Shown: positions 13,165 through 24,257 of the stretch, piece by piece
Numbering within the stretch: the first letter of the stretch is position 1
Layout of the letters: every line of letters begins with the position of its first letter
NCBI GenBank assembly: GCA_016169945.1
Contig: JADLSH010000082.1
Coordinates: 992,001 to 1,056,000, forward strand
DNA: 64,000 bases
Direction of reading: 5' to 3'
DNA from: Trachythela sp. YZ-2020
Taxonomy: Eukaryota > Cnidaria > Anthozoa > Malacalcyonacea > Clavulariidae
Made by a program: the position numbers and the translations under genes
Notes under the pieces: generated by a model
What the model was told of the DNA's origin: nothing
Database searches by the model: none
The model's input: the letters and a program-made list of their open reading frames with translations, nothing else

Positions 13165-13345
13165 GCACTAAAGTCTAAGTACCCTATTAAGCACCATTTC
13201 ACATGCACCTCTTCTAATCTCATCTACTATATTTCATGCATTAAATGTGGCATGTGAAATGGTGCTTAATAGTCTATATTGGTGAAACTGGAAGATATTT
13301 AAGGATAAAATTTAGTGAGCATTGTTGTGCTCTCACAAACAATGA
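13165..13345 (+). pseudogene. GIY-YIG endonuclease fragment of a Penelope-like element
   Basis: Translated in pieces, the segment shows the start of a Penelope-type GIY-YIG domain (KYPIKHHFTCTSSNLIYYIS, then CIKCG) and its core (YIGETGRYLRIKFSEH). Between CIKCG and YIGETG is a 23-base block (13250-13272) that is a perfect inverted copy of 13184-13206, placing a stop codon in the domain. The reverse transcriptase of the element is absent. Family call rests on the YIGETGR motif and the upstream CxxC-type pattern. Confidence 0.7.
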
Positions 13346-13592
13346 TCCTAAACAACCTAGCCTGTTGACAGACTTTTTAACACTGGCAATCACAGTGTTG
13401 AACATTTGCCCAAATGGAGGTTGCCTATGTGGGAAACATTAGACATTGTAAGTTCTCTGCAAACTTCCAGTTTCACAAAATGTTTTAACCACAAACTTTT
13501 GTTGTTAAATGGGGAGTTAAACCATCTTTAAATTCATCAATACTCTAATAATTCATCTTTAAATTCATCAACTTTAAATTCATCAATAATTC

Positions 13593-15168
13593 ATCATCGA
13601 TGTTTTGCCAACAATAAAAGAAATCCAGAGATTTCATTTTATAATTTTCCGGATGGTAAAAGTGTGGAATCTAAAGAACTCTGTAAGAAGTGGATAAATC
13701 TAATTGCCCGCGAAGATTTCTCTCCAACAAAAGGCCATAGAGTGTGTTCTTTTCATTTTCCGGGAGGACGTAAAACGTACATGAACCCGCTACCGTCTTT
13801 GTATGTTCCAAAGCTTACATCAACGAAGAATATACATCCATTGCCAAAAACAACAGAGGTCGAGACTGACAGACACATATTATTCTCCGAACTTGATATG
13901 TTTGAAAATGAAGATGTAGGTGAGAATGTTAATAGTTGTTTACCAGAGAGAACAGTCGAACTATTTCCTGACAATGAAAAACTGAATGTTGACCAGACTG
14001 GTGGCAGACGGACATTAATTTTTGAACTTGATGATGAAAATCAAGATGTAAGTAAGAATGTTGATGATGTTGTTAACTGTTTACAAGAGAGAGTCGCCGA
14101 ACTGTTATCTGCCAATGGGAAACTCAAATCTGAGAATGAAAAGGTAAAAGCAGAAAATGAACTCCATAATAATGAAATCAATGTTTTGACTGAACAGTTA
14201 CAAGAACAGACTAAAGAAAAATATTTATCATTGGAATACATCAAGAATAATGACAGTCTTTTCAAATTTTACACAAGGCTTCAAGATTATCAGACATTTA
14301 AATTACTTTTTGATTCATTTATGCCAGCACCCAAGAACCTTGTGTATTATGGTAGTATAACATGTGCAGAAAGACTAATTTCTGATGATGTGGTGAAACG
14401 TGGCCCTAAAAGGGGTCTGTCACCAGAGCAAGAACTTTTTCTTGTGTTGGTTCGCCTGCGGTTGGGTCTGATGGAAGTAGACCTTGCTACAAGAGCTGGT
14501 GTATCTCAGGCACAGATCTCAAGAATTTTCATCACATGGGTTGATTTCCTGCACTCTAGACTGCGAGGTTACCCAATTTGGCCAACCAGAGAATCTGTGG
14601 ACATGACAATGCCAACACAGTTTAAAGAGTTGTACCCACAACACGAGTGATTATCGATTGCTCAGAGTTATTCATAGAGACACCCAGCTCTTTCAGAAGC
14701 CAAAGTGCTACTTACTCTAGCTACAAACATAACAACACTGCCAAAGGTTTGATTGGTATTAGCCCATCAGAAGCGGTTACTTTTGTGTCTGATTTGTACT
14801 GTGGAAGGTCAAGAGATCAACAAATAACCCGTGATTGTGGCATTTTGAATTTGCTTGAGAATGGCGACTCAGTTATGGCAGATAAAGGATTTGAGATCGA
14901 AGATGACTTGCCAAATGGAGTCTCTCTGAACATTCCACCTTTTTTTCGCAATAAAGAGCATCTTACAATCGAAGAAGAAACAGAAACCCGAAGAATTGCC
15001 TCACTTAGGATCCATGTGGAACGAGCAATCGCTAGAATTAAAAGCTTCAGAATTTTAAGTAATGTTTTACCAATATCTATGGCAGCAGATCTAAACAAAA
15101 TTTGGGTTATTTGCTGCTATCTTACAAACCTTTTGCCTCCACTGCTTGCAGAGCAAAACACAGCTTGA
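13593..15168 (+). pseudogene. THAP-domain DDE transposase (ISL2EU type), frameshifted
   Basis: The N-terminal part carries most of a THAP zinc-finger domain (HRCFANNKRNPEISFYNFPD, KKWINLIAREDF, HRVCSFHF). The first cysteine pair looks incomplete, and the start is lost in short tandem TTTAAATTCATCAA repeats upstream. A coiled-coil-like Glu/Lys-rich stretch follows (about 14080-14230). Next comes a helix-turn-helix region (KRGLSPEQELFLVLVRLRLG ... AGVSQAQISRIF). The DDE nuclease of DDE_Tnp_4 type continues in another frame from about 14647: IIDCSEL (first Asp), MADKGFEI (second Asp) and HVERAIARIKSF (Glu). The frame change at about 14645 is the only clear break. This protein would cut and join the transposon ends. 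Confidence 0.85.
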
Positions 15169-15191
15169 TCTGGGATGGGGGGGGGGGGGGG

Positions 15192-15540
15192 GTTGCCAGA
15201 AGCAGTTAGCGTGCTGCCTCTTACCATTGAGTTAAGCCACATGGGATTTTATCAATTTATTTCTGTAGAGTAACTTCTGTGTGCTTATAAGCTCATGTAA
15301 AGTAGAATTTGGTTCATGGTTCTCTTCCATGTGCTTCGAGGAGTTTTCCCCAGATACTCCAGTTTTCCTCCCTCAGGTCAAAAAAATATGTAGGTTACCA
15401 GTCTCTTCTTAATTTTTTTTCTTTAAGTTTTCAGTTGTGTGTTTCCACTTGTTAAAACAATTTCCTTTAATAAAAAGGTTAGGGTTGGGTTGTAAAGGCT
15501 TTCTATCCACGTCAGAGTGGTAAACATATTAAACTGCACA
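15192..15540 (+). repeat. SINE-like repeat, copy 1
   Basis: Shares several diverged blocks with 58021-58325: TAGCGTGCTGCCTCTTACCA near the start, a GAG(G)TTTTC...TACTCC...TTTCCTCCCTC block in the middle, and a GGCTTTC(T/C)(A/G)TCCAC...AGTGTGGTAAA-like end. The start contains a box-A-like segment, consistent with a tRNA-derived SINE, but I cannot confirm the tRNA origin. It follows a G run at 15178-15192. Confidence 0.65.
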
Positions 15541-15712
15541 AACATGATAGTACCTTTTAAGTTTATAACTCACGGATGTAATTTTCAGATTTCCTAATTA
15601 AGCAAGCACATTAATAAAGAGTTAAAACAGACCATGTTGTTTTTATTTTATAAACAAAATTATGATATCATTTTACAAATAAATTAACAATAGATACTGG
15701 CAGATAGTTTTG

Positions 15713-15843
15713 TTAACCCATTTACTGGCAGTATCCTACCAATGACGAGTAAAATTGTCTGGTGTTAGACAATAGAGTAAAATACTCTGGCGTTGGACAG
15801 AGTAAAATACTAAAGTAGGGTGCATTGCCGGCTAATGGATTAA
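15713..15843. repeat. Short MITE with TTAACCCATT ends, copy 1
   Basis: Begins TTAACCCATTTACTGGCA and ends GCCGGCTAATGGATTAA, an inverted-repeat arrangement. Two related copies occur at 56641-56740 (partial) and 56766-56860. No coding capacity. Confidence 0.65.
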
Positions 15844-16017
15844 AAATAATTACACATTCAAAGGAAGAATAAAAGAAAATGAAGTCAGTTCTGGGAGCAT
15901 TACCTTTACCCACAAAGAAATATCTTTGTGAATTTGCTCCACATGCATATCAACATTAGTGTAAACCACAAAGTCAATCCAGTTTAAATTTAGGATGTTC
16001 ATTACTCCTTGGCACTG

Positions 16018-17032
16018 TTAATAGTAGCCATGATTCTCTTTCAATCTCCAACCATTCTCAGTTTGTTTTAGATAAAATTGTTTGTTCTGCACAGCTTCGG
16101 ATATCTTTAAATCTTTGCTGGCGAATGGACATTTAACTTCCACACAGCCAACAGCGACACCATCTTTAACCACAACACCATCCGGACTGCAACCCAACCA
16201 TGTCCACTTTGGACTTACAACTAACCCACAACTTCTCACAACACCATCTCCTTTCAGCATGTCATCTTCATACTTTAGAATGGCCTTACTTTCATTATCA
16301 AGGCCCCACTGCAACGGTTTTGGTACTGCAGCTAGCGGTTTATTATACTGTTTTGTAATTGATTTAATCAATGACTTAGGATATGTTGACTTTCTTCTGT
16401 TTAATACTTTTCCAAAAACCGAAGCAGTGACTCTCTTAGATCGTTCTGTGTACCAGCAAGGATTTTTGCTTTGCTCCATAGTACTTAAACATATCTCCTT
16501 AGCACAAGATATTGTTAAGCCAACTGTTCTTTCTGCAAGTTCTAACTGTTCCTGGGTATAATTTGCTGGTGGGTGATAATCTCTAGGCACATTTTCAAAC
16601 ACTAGGTCGATTAACAGGCTTTCTGGCACTTGGTGGATTTGGCTGGGAGGAGGTTCATCCTGTTGATGTTTATTTTTTTGCTGACTACAGGAAGTCTCAA
16701 AAAGTTCACAAGGCTTGAAATCATTTGACTCAAGAGTCTGGCAGAACAGTGATGCCCGTTTGGCTTTCTTGAAAGAATCAGCCATAGCTTTAATCTCTTC
16801 CCCTGTGAGAGTTTGGGCAAATGGTGGGGTGGAACAATAATTGTCTCTATTTCCCTTTACTGGATACCTGTTTGTTTTTTTTTGCATCAATCTTTTCAAA
16901 CGATAGCTCTCCAAACTTTACAACCCTATCCAAAGTCTTAGAGCTCCCAGCTGGAACATTCCACTTTTGGGGAAGTTGCGTACATGTAAGTTCCACTGGA
17001 ATGTTTTGCAAGTTCAGGTTGGTAAAATCCAA
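16018..17032 (-). pseudogene. YqaJ-family exonuclease of an ISL2EU-type transposon, frameshifted
   Basis: The main frame (16914-16018) carries a YqaJ/lambda-exonuclease-like nuclease domain. Its signature pieces are SKRVTASVFGKVLNRR, LQWGLDNESKAILKYE, WLGCSPDGVV and VGCVEVKCPFA; the aspartate of SPDG and the E-x-K of EVKCPF are expected metal-binding and catalytic residues. The N-terminal part (CTQLPQKWNVPAGS) lies in another frame at about 17032-16885. The frame changes at an A-run (T-run on the plus strand, about 16876-16884), suggesting a slippage indel. YqaJ nucleases process DNA ends in phages; their role in ISL2EU transposition is not established to my knowledge. The gene converges on the transposase gene, about 850 bases apart. 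Confidence 0.85.
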
Positions 17033-17559
17033 GATGGTATATAAAACTGGTGGAATTTGGTGTTCCCTCTAAATTTTTAGCGTGGTCCACCCCTTCATTC
17101 ACACTTTTCCCAGTGGCCCACTTCTTTTTCAAATGATCACCCCCCACCCTCTCCTCTAAAAATTCCAAATTATGTACATGTAGCCTTAAAAACGTTGTAG
17201 ATAGAACAACATATGTTGTAAATATCTTGCTCAAGATGTGTCAGGATGTATTTAAGCTGTAGTTGCAAGACTGATCCCAATTGCATAGTCATTCCATTGG
17301 GTCTGGCATAGCTACAGCTCTGGCTGATCTGCTGAGGTGATCTCACTGCGACCCTAGTTAGGTCTGGTCATATGGACATAAATCGCAGCATTTAACATTT
17401 GTGACCGTGGTAGTCTAAAATTGCGAGGTTCATCTAAGTGAGAATGTAGCGCGCAATCAACGGAAATCTTCGCCAACATTCTATCGTTCTCCTATGGAAA
17501 ACATCATAGTCTCTAAACCAGTCAATGAACATTTCCACCACTTCCAATGACAGCACCAA

Positions 17560-17839
17560 AACTCCAGCATGTCATAGTGATGAGCGACCAATTCACAAAA
17601 TGGATCTATAAGCGGTCCTACTGGTTGACCAAAAGGCAGAGATGGTAGCTCGTGCTGCGTTTGTATGCAGCGTAGTGGCTCGACATAGCGTACCAATGAA
17701 GTTTACCGATCAAGAGAGATATTTTGAGTCGGAGCTCATGAAAAAGGCGATAACGTTCACGTTGTTTGGTGTTCACAAGTCGCGGGCATCGCCCTATCGT
17801 CCACAAGGGGACAATGAATTGGAAAGACGTATTCGTTGA
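17560..17839 (+). pseudogene. Gypsy integrase fragment
   Basis: Broken frames contain a decayed integrase core: SDQFTKW, then FTDQERYFESELMKKA (second catalytic Asp region) and SRASPYRPQGDNELERR (Glu of the DDE triad). Surrounding sequence has lost the reading frame. It is unrelated in orientation to the two minus-strand Gypsy remnants that follow. Confidence 0.7.
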
Positions 17840-19705
17840 AGTAAAGCCTTGTTCCAGTCGTAACGGTCATGAACACATCAAGGTGGCCGATGTAATAGAA
17901 TGCCTATATACCTCGACAATCATGAAATACTGATTTCGGTATAGAGCATTACAAACGACAAGCTAGATGCAGACTATTTCACATCGTCTAACATGACTAC
18001 GGATCAGGACTAAGGATCGTTGCGTACTTAGTACTGACACTGCTAACATGTTCTTAAAATCTAGGCTATTTATGCGGATTGTTACTGTATGATAAATGCT
18101 CAATACAGTCTGAAAAACTGCTCTATGAATCTTACCAGGGCCCTGTTCAATATATATAACTCGTCTGTTCGGGGCTCCAGATCGATCGATAAAGAAAAAT
18201 CCGCACTATTTATATGTACAGTTACAACAAATGAATAGCTGAGATGTTTGTCTGAAAGTGAAATGTAAATAATTAGGAAAAAATCAACACGAATGAAAGT
18301 CGCATACCTGGCAAATATGGTTTACCCTACTCAATTTAATACGACATCTTTCATTAATTTGTAGGTATTTCCACAATCGGATTCCAGCAGATTAGTGGTA
18401 AGTACTTCTTTTCTATATATTCTACTAAGTCCGTTAAAGTTCGTCCTATTTGGCGATACTGATGAAGATGATTCCATATTATATTTTCTCTAAGTGATAA
18501 ATATAAAAAACATTTTAAGGTAATCACCTTCTGTGCGCTCAGATACCATATGACTATAATTTACTGTCTTGAACATGTTGTTGATAGTTACAATTAAGTA
18601 ATATCAGTTTACAGTATAACCTCCATATAACAGGACCTTGAAGCCGAAGCTAGTCTTTCGTGTACAACAAAAACGAAGGAATTTTCGAATAAGGAATTTG
18701 ATGAAGAGTAAGGAATTTGTGGAAGTCAATGGTTTAGATCGACTTGGAGCTACGTCTAGGCCGAAGCTTGCTGTCCGTTGTTTGAAGATGTTCGCTCTTA
18801 GAGGTTTAGTAATAGTAGCCGGAGGAGAGAAGTGTGCATGATACGGTGATAGCTTAGTGTTGTTTCGCTTTTTCTCGAGTAAATGTTTTTAAATTTCCTG
18901 GGTGTACATGTATACATGTAGAAATTTGTAGAGGCACTGGGATAAAGTGTTTTTTTTGCGAACTGCATGTTATATAAATGTTTCTTTTACTTGCATATAG
19001 TCAGTTAATAATCAGAATGGTGTCTGTCGGTTGTTCGTTGTGTGGTGAATTCTACCTAACACTGTGAAACGGACGATTAGCAAGGTCCATAACCCCTTTG
19101 AAAGGTAAACAAGTACAAATAACAGCCAGTGAAAGTGAGGATCGTTGTGGACAAATACTGTGGACAAAACTAAAGTGGACATTGCTAGTGCTGTGTGACT
19201 ACCTGCCGGAATTCACTGCCAAAAGTGCCGTTCTTCGCGACTATTTCACTGAGATTTATTAAGAGAGAAGGAATTCTATTTAACGGTTTCTCTCTCTACA
19301 CGCTCGTCTTGACAGTCTCTATTGTCTATCTTTATCAGATCGAATGTATTAACCGTATGAAAAAAAAATAAAGAACGCTGCAGAACTCTATAAATTTGTA
19401 AAGGAAGCAGTTTCCTCAATTATAGTAAAAGAGCAAAACGATCCGGAAACGACAGCGAGAGAAACAAACGGCAGTTGTCAAGCACAGTGACTCCAGATAG
19501 GAACGAGCCTGTAATATCTCTACTTTGGATATGTATTTTATATATACTTTATTGAAATAATAATTATTAAGTCACCTTTCAATCTTCGCTGTCAAATATG
19601 AACTTTTGTCTAATCTTCTATGGTTCTTTCATGTGTTCATTACCATATACGGAGTTGTTTCAACACTCAACGTAATTATTTATTATTTCGCTCCCTTTTT
19701 TTAGT
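17840..19705. other. No recognisable gene; possibly Gypsy LTR remnants
   Basis: No family-like frame is visible. The segment lies just 3' (minus strand) of a Gypsy integrase tail, so part of it may be a decayed LTR, but I could not define LTR ends. Confidence 0.3.
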
Positions 19706-19709
19706 TATT

Positions 19710-20146
19710 TTATAAGTTCAGTGTCCAACTTAAAGGTTGTCCATAACGTTGTCGAATTCTTCTTTCACGTCTTGATCTTCTGGTTGGAACTGCTGGGAGT
19801 CGGTTATAGTTTTCTCCAGTCTCATTCTGTTCCTGATCATTGTTGGCAGTTGTTCTGTCATCGTCGGTGTCCGTATCTGTTTCGGAATACGTTTGAAATG
19901 GGACAAAATGTGACCTGTTTCTTGCAATTGTACGTCCGCTCCTGCTTTGTGCTTTGTGCTGTGACTTGTTTCTTGCTGTAACTATGTACGGTGTATTATT
20001 GAATCTTGACGTTAACTTGTTCTGTCGTTGTCTTACTAGTACACGATCACCTACACAAAAGTCACTTGTCTTCACGTGTCGTCTTTGGTCTGCGTAAAGT
20101 TTATTATATATATCTGTTTCGTGATCTCGTTTTCACGAGCTTGCTT
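19710..20146 (-). pseudogene. Gypsy integrase C-terminal domain and tail
   Basis: The frame reads through the post-catalytic region typical of Gypsy integrases: a NKLYADQRRHVKTSDF segment, then VGDRVLVRQRQNKLTSRF, an RSGRTIARNRSHFVPF strand, an acidic Asp/Thr-rich linker and a basic end (RRSRRERRIRQRYGQP). The catalytic core is absent because the gene is cut off upstream by the hexanucleotide array at 20147. The tail differs from that of the neighbouring Gypsy element (24258-24765), so two families are represented. Confidence 0.75.
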
Positions 20147-20273
20147 GTGTTTGTGTTTGTGTTTGTGTTTGTGTTTGTGTTTGTGTTTGTGTTTGTGTTT
20201 GTGTTTGTGTTTGTGTTTGTGTTTGTGTTTGTGTTTGTGTTTGTGTTTGTGTTTGTGTTTGTGTTTGTGTTTG
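20147..20273. repeat. (GTGTTT)n microsatellite, about 21 units
   Basis: An almost perfect hexanucleotide array directly abutting the 3' end of the minus-strand LINE on one side and the truncated Gypsy integrase on the other. Frames across it (Val-Phe or Cys-Leu dipeptide repeats) are artefacts. Confidence 0.97.
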
Positions 20274-20449
20274 TTAGTTAGTGAACTTTATTTAGTCACG
20301 GTGGACTCATCAGGATTTTACACACTTATGATAAAGTAACAAAGGAAATTAGCTATATGATAAATTATACTATACATATTTACAAAACTACCTGTTTTTC
20401 ATGAGTGCCGTGCATTAAATTGATTAAAATTAGATAAAATATTTAAAAA

Positions 20450-22565
20450 TTATTGAATAAAGTTGCTACAGTCAGACTTAAATTTATGTAAAGTACTAGC
20501 CTGTCTTAACTCAGTAGGAAGAGAATTCCACAGTACTGCACCGCTATAACTAAAGCTATTTTTCAAGTAATTAGTACGCGGTAGTGGCAAAGCTAGTTTG
20601 TTACTGGTGTCTCTCAATGCATAATTTGTGATACTATTGCGATCAACAAACATATTAGAAAGATAATCTGGAGCAAGACCATTCAAGGATTTATACACCA
20701 TGATAGCCTTGGAAAGCCGACGCTGAGATACAAGATTTTTCCATCCAAGACTTTCGAAAAGATAATCGGCATTTGTATCATAACTAGAAGATGTTAATAC
20801 CCTGGCAGCACGATTTTGTAATTTTTGCAATTTGTTAACTAGATAACTACTGCAACTGTCCCAGACAGCAGAGCAGTAGTCGAAATATGGTTGAACTAAG
20901 CACTTGTAAATAAGTTGCATTGTGGTAAAAGGAACATAAGGTCTAATGCGTTTTAGTGCACCAATACCGGAAGCAACTTTTTACTCAGTTTCAATATGAA
21001 CATTCCAGGATAAGTTCTCATCAATGTGTACGCCGAGTGATTTTGTATGAGAGACTTGTTTAACTGGAACGTTATTTATTACTAATAAAGGAGTAGATTG
21101 AAAAGTATTTATTCTTTGGCGAGAGCCAATTAGCATAAATTCAGTTTTAGTCTGGTTTAAAGTAAGTTTGTTTGCTGATAACCATTCACTGACACTAGCA
21201 AGATCCTCGTTAAGATTATGATTAATTTCATGTATGTTATTACTTGCATATGTCAAATTAGTGTCATCAGCAAACATTCGTGCCAGAGAGTGTATTAGAC
21301 AATTAGGAAGATCATTAATATAGATTAAAAATAAAAGCGGGCCTAATATAGTTCCCTGAGGAACCCCACATTGTAGTAATCGATTCGAGGAGAAATGACC
21401 GTTAACAAAACACTTTTGATTACGTTCATTTAGATACGATCTTAACCAGTTACCCGCAGTTCCCTTGATTCCATATGCATTAAGTTTGTTCAGCAATATT
21501 TCATGATCTACAGTGTCGAACGCTTTTTAAGATCAAGAAACATTACAGCATTTACATTACCACTGTCAATATTATAAGCCCATTCGTTGGTAGCCTCAAG
21601 AAGAGAGGTGACGGTAGAATGTAGGCCTCGAAATCCTGATTGATAATTAGTTAATAATTCATTTTCAGCTATAAATGTATATAGCTGATCATAAATTACC
21701 CTTTCAAAACCTTAGCCACAATAGGAACAATAGAAATGGGACGATAGTTATCAACGCAATTGCGTTTACCTTGTTTGTATATAGGAATAACTTTAGCACA
21801 TTTCCATTCGTTTGGGAATATGCCTGTAGTGATAGAACGATTAAAAATAAGACAGAGGATTCTGCAATTAAGTCAGAGCATTCTCTAATTAACCTAGAAG
21901 ATATTTTGTCTAAACCTGTTGCTTTAGAAGTGTTTAACGTGGACAGTAATGCGTAAACGGTTGGAATACTTATTTCTCTCAGTTGAAAAATAGCATTATT
22001 TTGGTTAGGTAAATAATCAAGATAAGACCGATTGCTATAATTAAGATTAATTTTATCTGCAAGGTCTGGTCCGATGTTTGAAAAGTGATCGTTAAACGCA
22101 TCAGCAATTTTGCTAGGGTCATTAATTAATACGCCATTCAAATCAACCTCGCCAATGTGAGGGCTTTTCCTATTCTTAGAAGTAAGTTCATTAATGATCT
22201 TCCAGGTCTTATTAGGATTGTCTTTATTATCATTGAAAGAATTTTTGAAATAGGCTTGCTTTGCGTAGAAGATTTCAGAATTAACAAAATTACGCATTTT
22301 CTTAAAAGAAAGCCAATCTTGAGTATCGTTGGAACGAATTGCTTTAATTTTTAGGACATCTCGCCTATGCATTTTATCTTTCAAAGAGATGTGATCCAAG
22401 GCGATTTAATAGCCTTAACGCGCTTAGTTCGAATTGGGGCGTGCTTATCTGCGACAGAATTGAATGTGGCTTTCCAAGCATGCCACATGTCATTAGGGTT
22501 TTCGTACTGATTGATATAGTTCCAACTCTGTTGACTAATATCATTACGAAATTTAGTAGAATCAA
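20450..22565 (-). pseudogene. LINE linker and reverse transcriptase, broken frames
   Basis: Frames 22374-22565 and 21704-22399 cover the endonuclease-RT linker and RT fingers (KTWKIINELTSKNRKSPHIG, ATGLDKISSRLIRECS). Frame 20981-21496 holds the palm: SNRLLQCGVPQGTILGPLLF and ARMFADDTNLTYA with both catalytic aspartates. Frame 20450-20920 holds the C-terminal region (PYFDYCSAVWDSC, NSLPTELRQASTLHKFKSDC). Joining needs frameshifts near 22385, 21500-21700 and 20950. The catalytic motifs are intact but the copy is inactive as it stands. Confidence 0.85.
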
Positions 22566-22586
22566 AGTTTTTAAACTTTCTGTAGT

Positions 22587-23330
22587 TTATTGAAGAATGT
22601 ACCCCGTCGATGTACCCACAGAAAGTTTGCGAAAGGCGTAAATAAGACTATGATCGCTTATACTCACATGAGAAACACCAGAGCAAACAACCTTGTCAGG
22701 AGTATTTGTGAAAATATGATCTAACAATGTTGAGGAGGAGTCTGTGATTCGAGTAGGTTCATTTATAAGCTGAGAAAGATTATATAAATCGGCAATATCC
22801 ATGAGTGACTTCGAATCATGATCTAAGACTGTAGAGCTCAAATCACAGTTGAAGTCGCCCATGAGGTAATACTCGATATTTTCGGAATCGAGCATACCTA
22901 GAAGAATTTCAAAATAATTAAACATTGCTACAGGCGAATTAGGAGGCCTGTACCAAGTGGTAATAAGAAAAGGCTTGGCTCTAGGTTTATTAACTGAAAT
23001 ACACAGGTTTTCCAATTGCTCAAAAGATAGATCATGCCGAACTGAAAAATTTATACAGCTACGAATATAAAAACAAACCCCACCGCCAAATCTACCATTG
23101 GAATCTCTATCTCGCCTAACAATTTCGTATCCAGGTATATGTACTTCGTTGTCACCAACCATAGAGTCAAGCCTTGTCTCATTAATAGCCAGTACATCAA
23201 TCACATTATTTGATAGATAGATTCTAAGCTCATCAATATGTTTGACCAAACTGGTGATATTAAGTGAGGCAAGTTTAAAGCCACTCCTGTTTGGCAAGAG
23301 CAGGTTTTGAATGTTAGAAGTAGTTTGCAT
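22587..23330 (-). CDS. LINE endonuclease domain (exonuclease-endonuclease-phosphatase fold)
   Basis: This open frame encodes the target-nicking endonuclease: [17 protein letters not shown] (start), [10 protein letters not shown] (metal-binding Glu), [32 protein letters not shown] (Asp/Asn of the active site), LDHIFTN and [11 protein letters not shown] (the SDH motif). The fold and motifs match CR1-type LINE endonucleases. The frame ends where the linker continues in another frame. The start near 23330 follows an Asn/Thr-rich stretch and is not certain, because an upstream ORF1-type region is not visible before the hexamer array. Confidence 0.85.
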   Translation of the reverse strand: MQTTSNIQNLLLPNRSGFKLASLNITSLVKHIDELRIYLSNNVIDVLAINETRLDSMVGDNEVHIPGYEIVRRDRDSNGRFGGGVCFYIRSCINFSVRHDLSFEQLENLCISVNKPRAKPFLITTWYRPPNSPVAMFNYFEILLGMLDSENIEYYLMGDFNCDLSSTVLDHDSKSLMDIADLYNLSQLINEPTRITDSSSTLLDHIFTNTPDKVVCSGVSHVSISDHSLIYAFRKLSVGTSTGYILQ

Positions 23331-23370
23331 AGTCTTAGATTGAACATTATTTACTGAATTAGCAACTCTA

Positions 23371-23648
23371 GTGTTTGTGTTTGCGTTTGCGTTTGCGTTT
23401 GCGTTTGCGTTTGCGTTTGCGTTTGCGTTTGCGTTTGCGTTTGCGTTTGCGTTTGCGTTTGCGTTTGCGTTTGCGTTTGCGTTTGCGTTTGCGTTTGCGT
23501 TTGCGTTTGCGTTTGCGTTTGCGTTTGCGTTTGCGTTTGCGTTTGCGTTTGCGTTTGCGTTTGCGTTTGCGTTTGCGTTTGCGTTTGCGTTTGCGTTTGC
23601 GTTTGCGTTTGCGTTTGCGTTTGCGTTTGCGTTTGTGTTTGTGTTTGT
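23371..23648. repeat. (GCGTTT)n microsatellite with (GTGTTT) edges, about 46 units
   Basis: A long near-perfect hexanucleotide array. The two outermost units on each side are GTGTTT rather than GCGTTT, the same unit as the array on the other side of the LINE. It directly abuts the Gypsy 3' LTR at 23646. Ala-Phe and Arg-Leu dipeptide frames across it are artefacts. Confidence 0.97.
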
Positions 23649-23967
23649 TAACTACGTTTCGTTCCTGTAAAATACGTAGTTTACCCTTGATTAAAGAGTA
23701 GTTCGGATGGTGCTACTCCTGTCGATGTATGTGGCGCTGTTCGGTACTGTAGCAAGAATCGGCTTAATTCTTGCTGCCATGGTCGTCCTTGTATGTGTGT
23801 GTTACCCGCTCAAATTATACACGAAAAATACTACATCATTTGTTAAAACTTCACTTAAGTACAAAATATAAAAAGCAAGCTGCTTATCACGTGACTGATA
23901 TTTTACAGGGCACCCAAGACTAGACTTTTACTTAAATATTGGTGACTCAAATTTGTCACGTCACACA
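23646..23967 (-). repeat. Probable Gypsy 3' LTR
   Basis: On the minus strand a purine-rich tract (AGGATGGGAG) is followed by TGTGTGACGTGAC, the likely LTR start. The LTR end would be TTAACA at 23646, giving TG...CA ends and about 322 bases. The position just downstream of the integrase tail fits. No second LTR copy was found in the window, so the boundaries are inferred from the tract and the TG/CA ends. Confidence 0.6.
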
Positions 23968-24257
23968 CTCCCATCCTAAAAAGAGTGTCCTCTAACATTA
24001 AATGGTAATGTCAATAAATCCAAGCTATTATATAATACGTACGGTATCGTTCGAGTTTGTAATATGCGCCATAACTATAAGGAAACAGCCTCTTCGTCTA
24101 CTATACTTTGTCAATTTCTTCTCAGGCAATAACAACTCTTCAATACTTCTGCATCGAAACAGGTTATGAAGTAGAAGCCGTCTACTTATGTCCGAAAGTT
24201 TATAAACCAAATACTAAAATTATCTCCAACTTGAACCAGTAAACTACGTTAAAAGGA

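Larger units (their letters stand above)
13500..17240. mobile_element. ISL2EU-type DNA transposon with transposase and YqaJ nuclease genes
   Basis: A plus-strand THAP/DDE transposase (13593-15168) and a minus-strand YqaJ-family nuclease (16018-17032) face each other. I recall this pairing as a hallmark of eukaryotic ISL2EU elements. A SINE-like copy and a short palindromic MITE occupy the gap between the two genes. Terminal inverted repeats were not located, so the boundaries given are approximate. Both genes carry one or more frameshifts, so this copy is probably inactive. Confidence 0.7.
20274..23370 (-). mobile_element. CR1-like LINE, nearly full length, frameshifted
   Basis: On the minus strand the order is apurinic-like endonuclease (23330-22587), linker (22565-21704), reverse transcriptase (about 21700-20450) and 3' UTR to 20274. 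At least four frame breaks separate the parts. The element is bounded on both sides by related hexanucleotide arrays, (GTGTTT)n at its 3' end and mainly (GCGTTT)n at its 5' end. Either it inserted into such an array, or the 3' array is its own tail. Confidence 0.85.

Noticed and set aside
16082..16561. Plus-strand frame of 159 codons
   Set aside because: It is the antisense shadow of the YqaJ nuclease gene.
20006..20339. Open frames of Val-Phe or Cys-Leu repeats
   Set aside because: They are translations of the (GTGTTT)n microsatellite, not proteins.
23371..23701. Open frames of Ala-Phe or Arg-Leu repeats
   Set aside because: They are translations of the (GCGTTT)n microsatellite.
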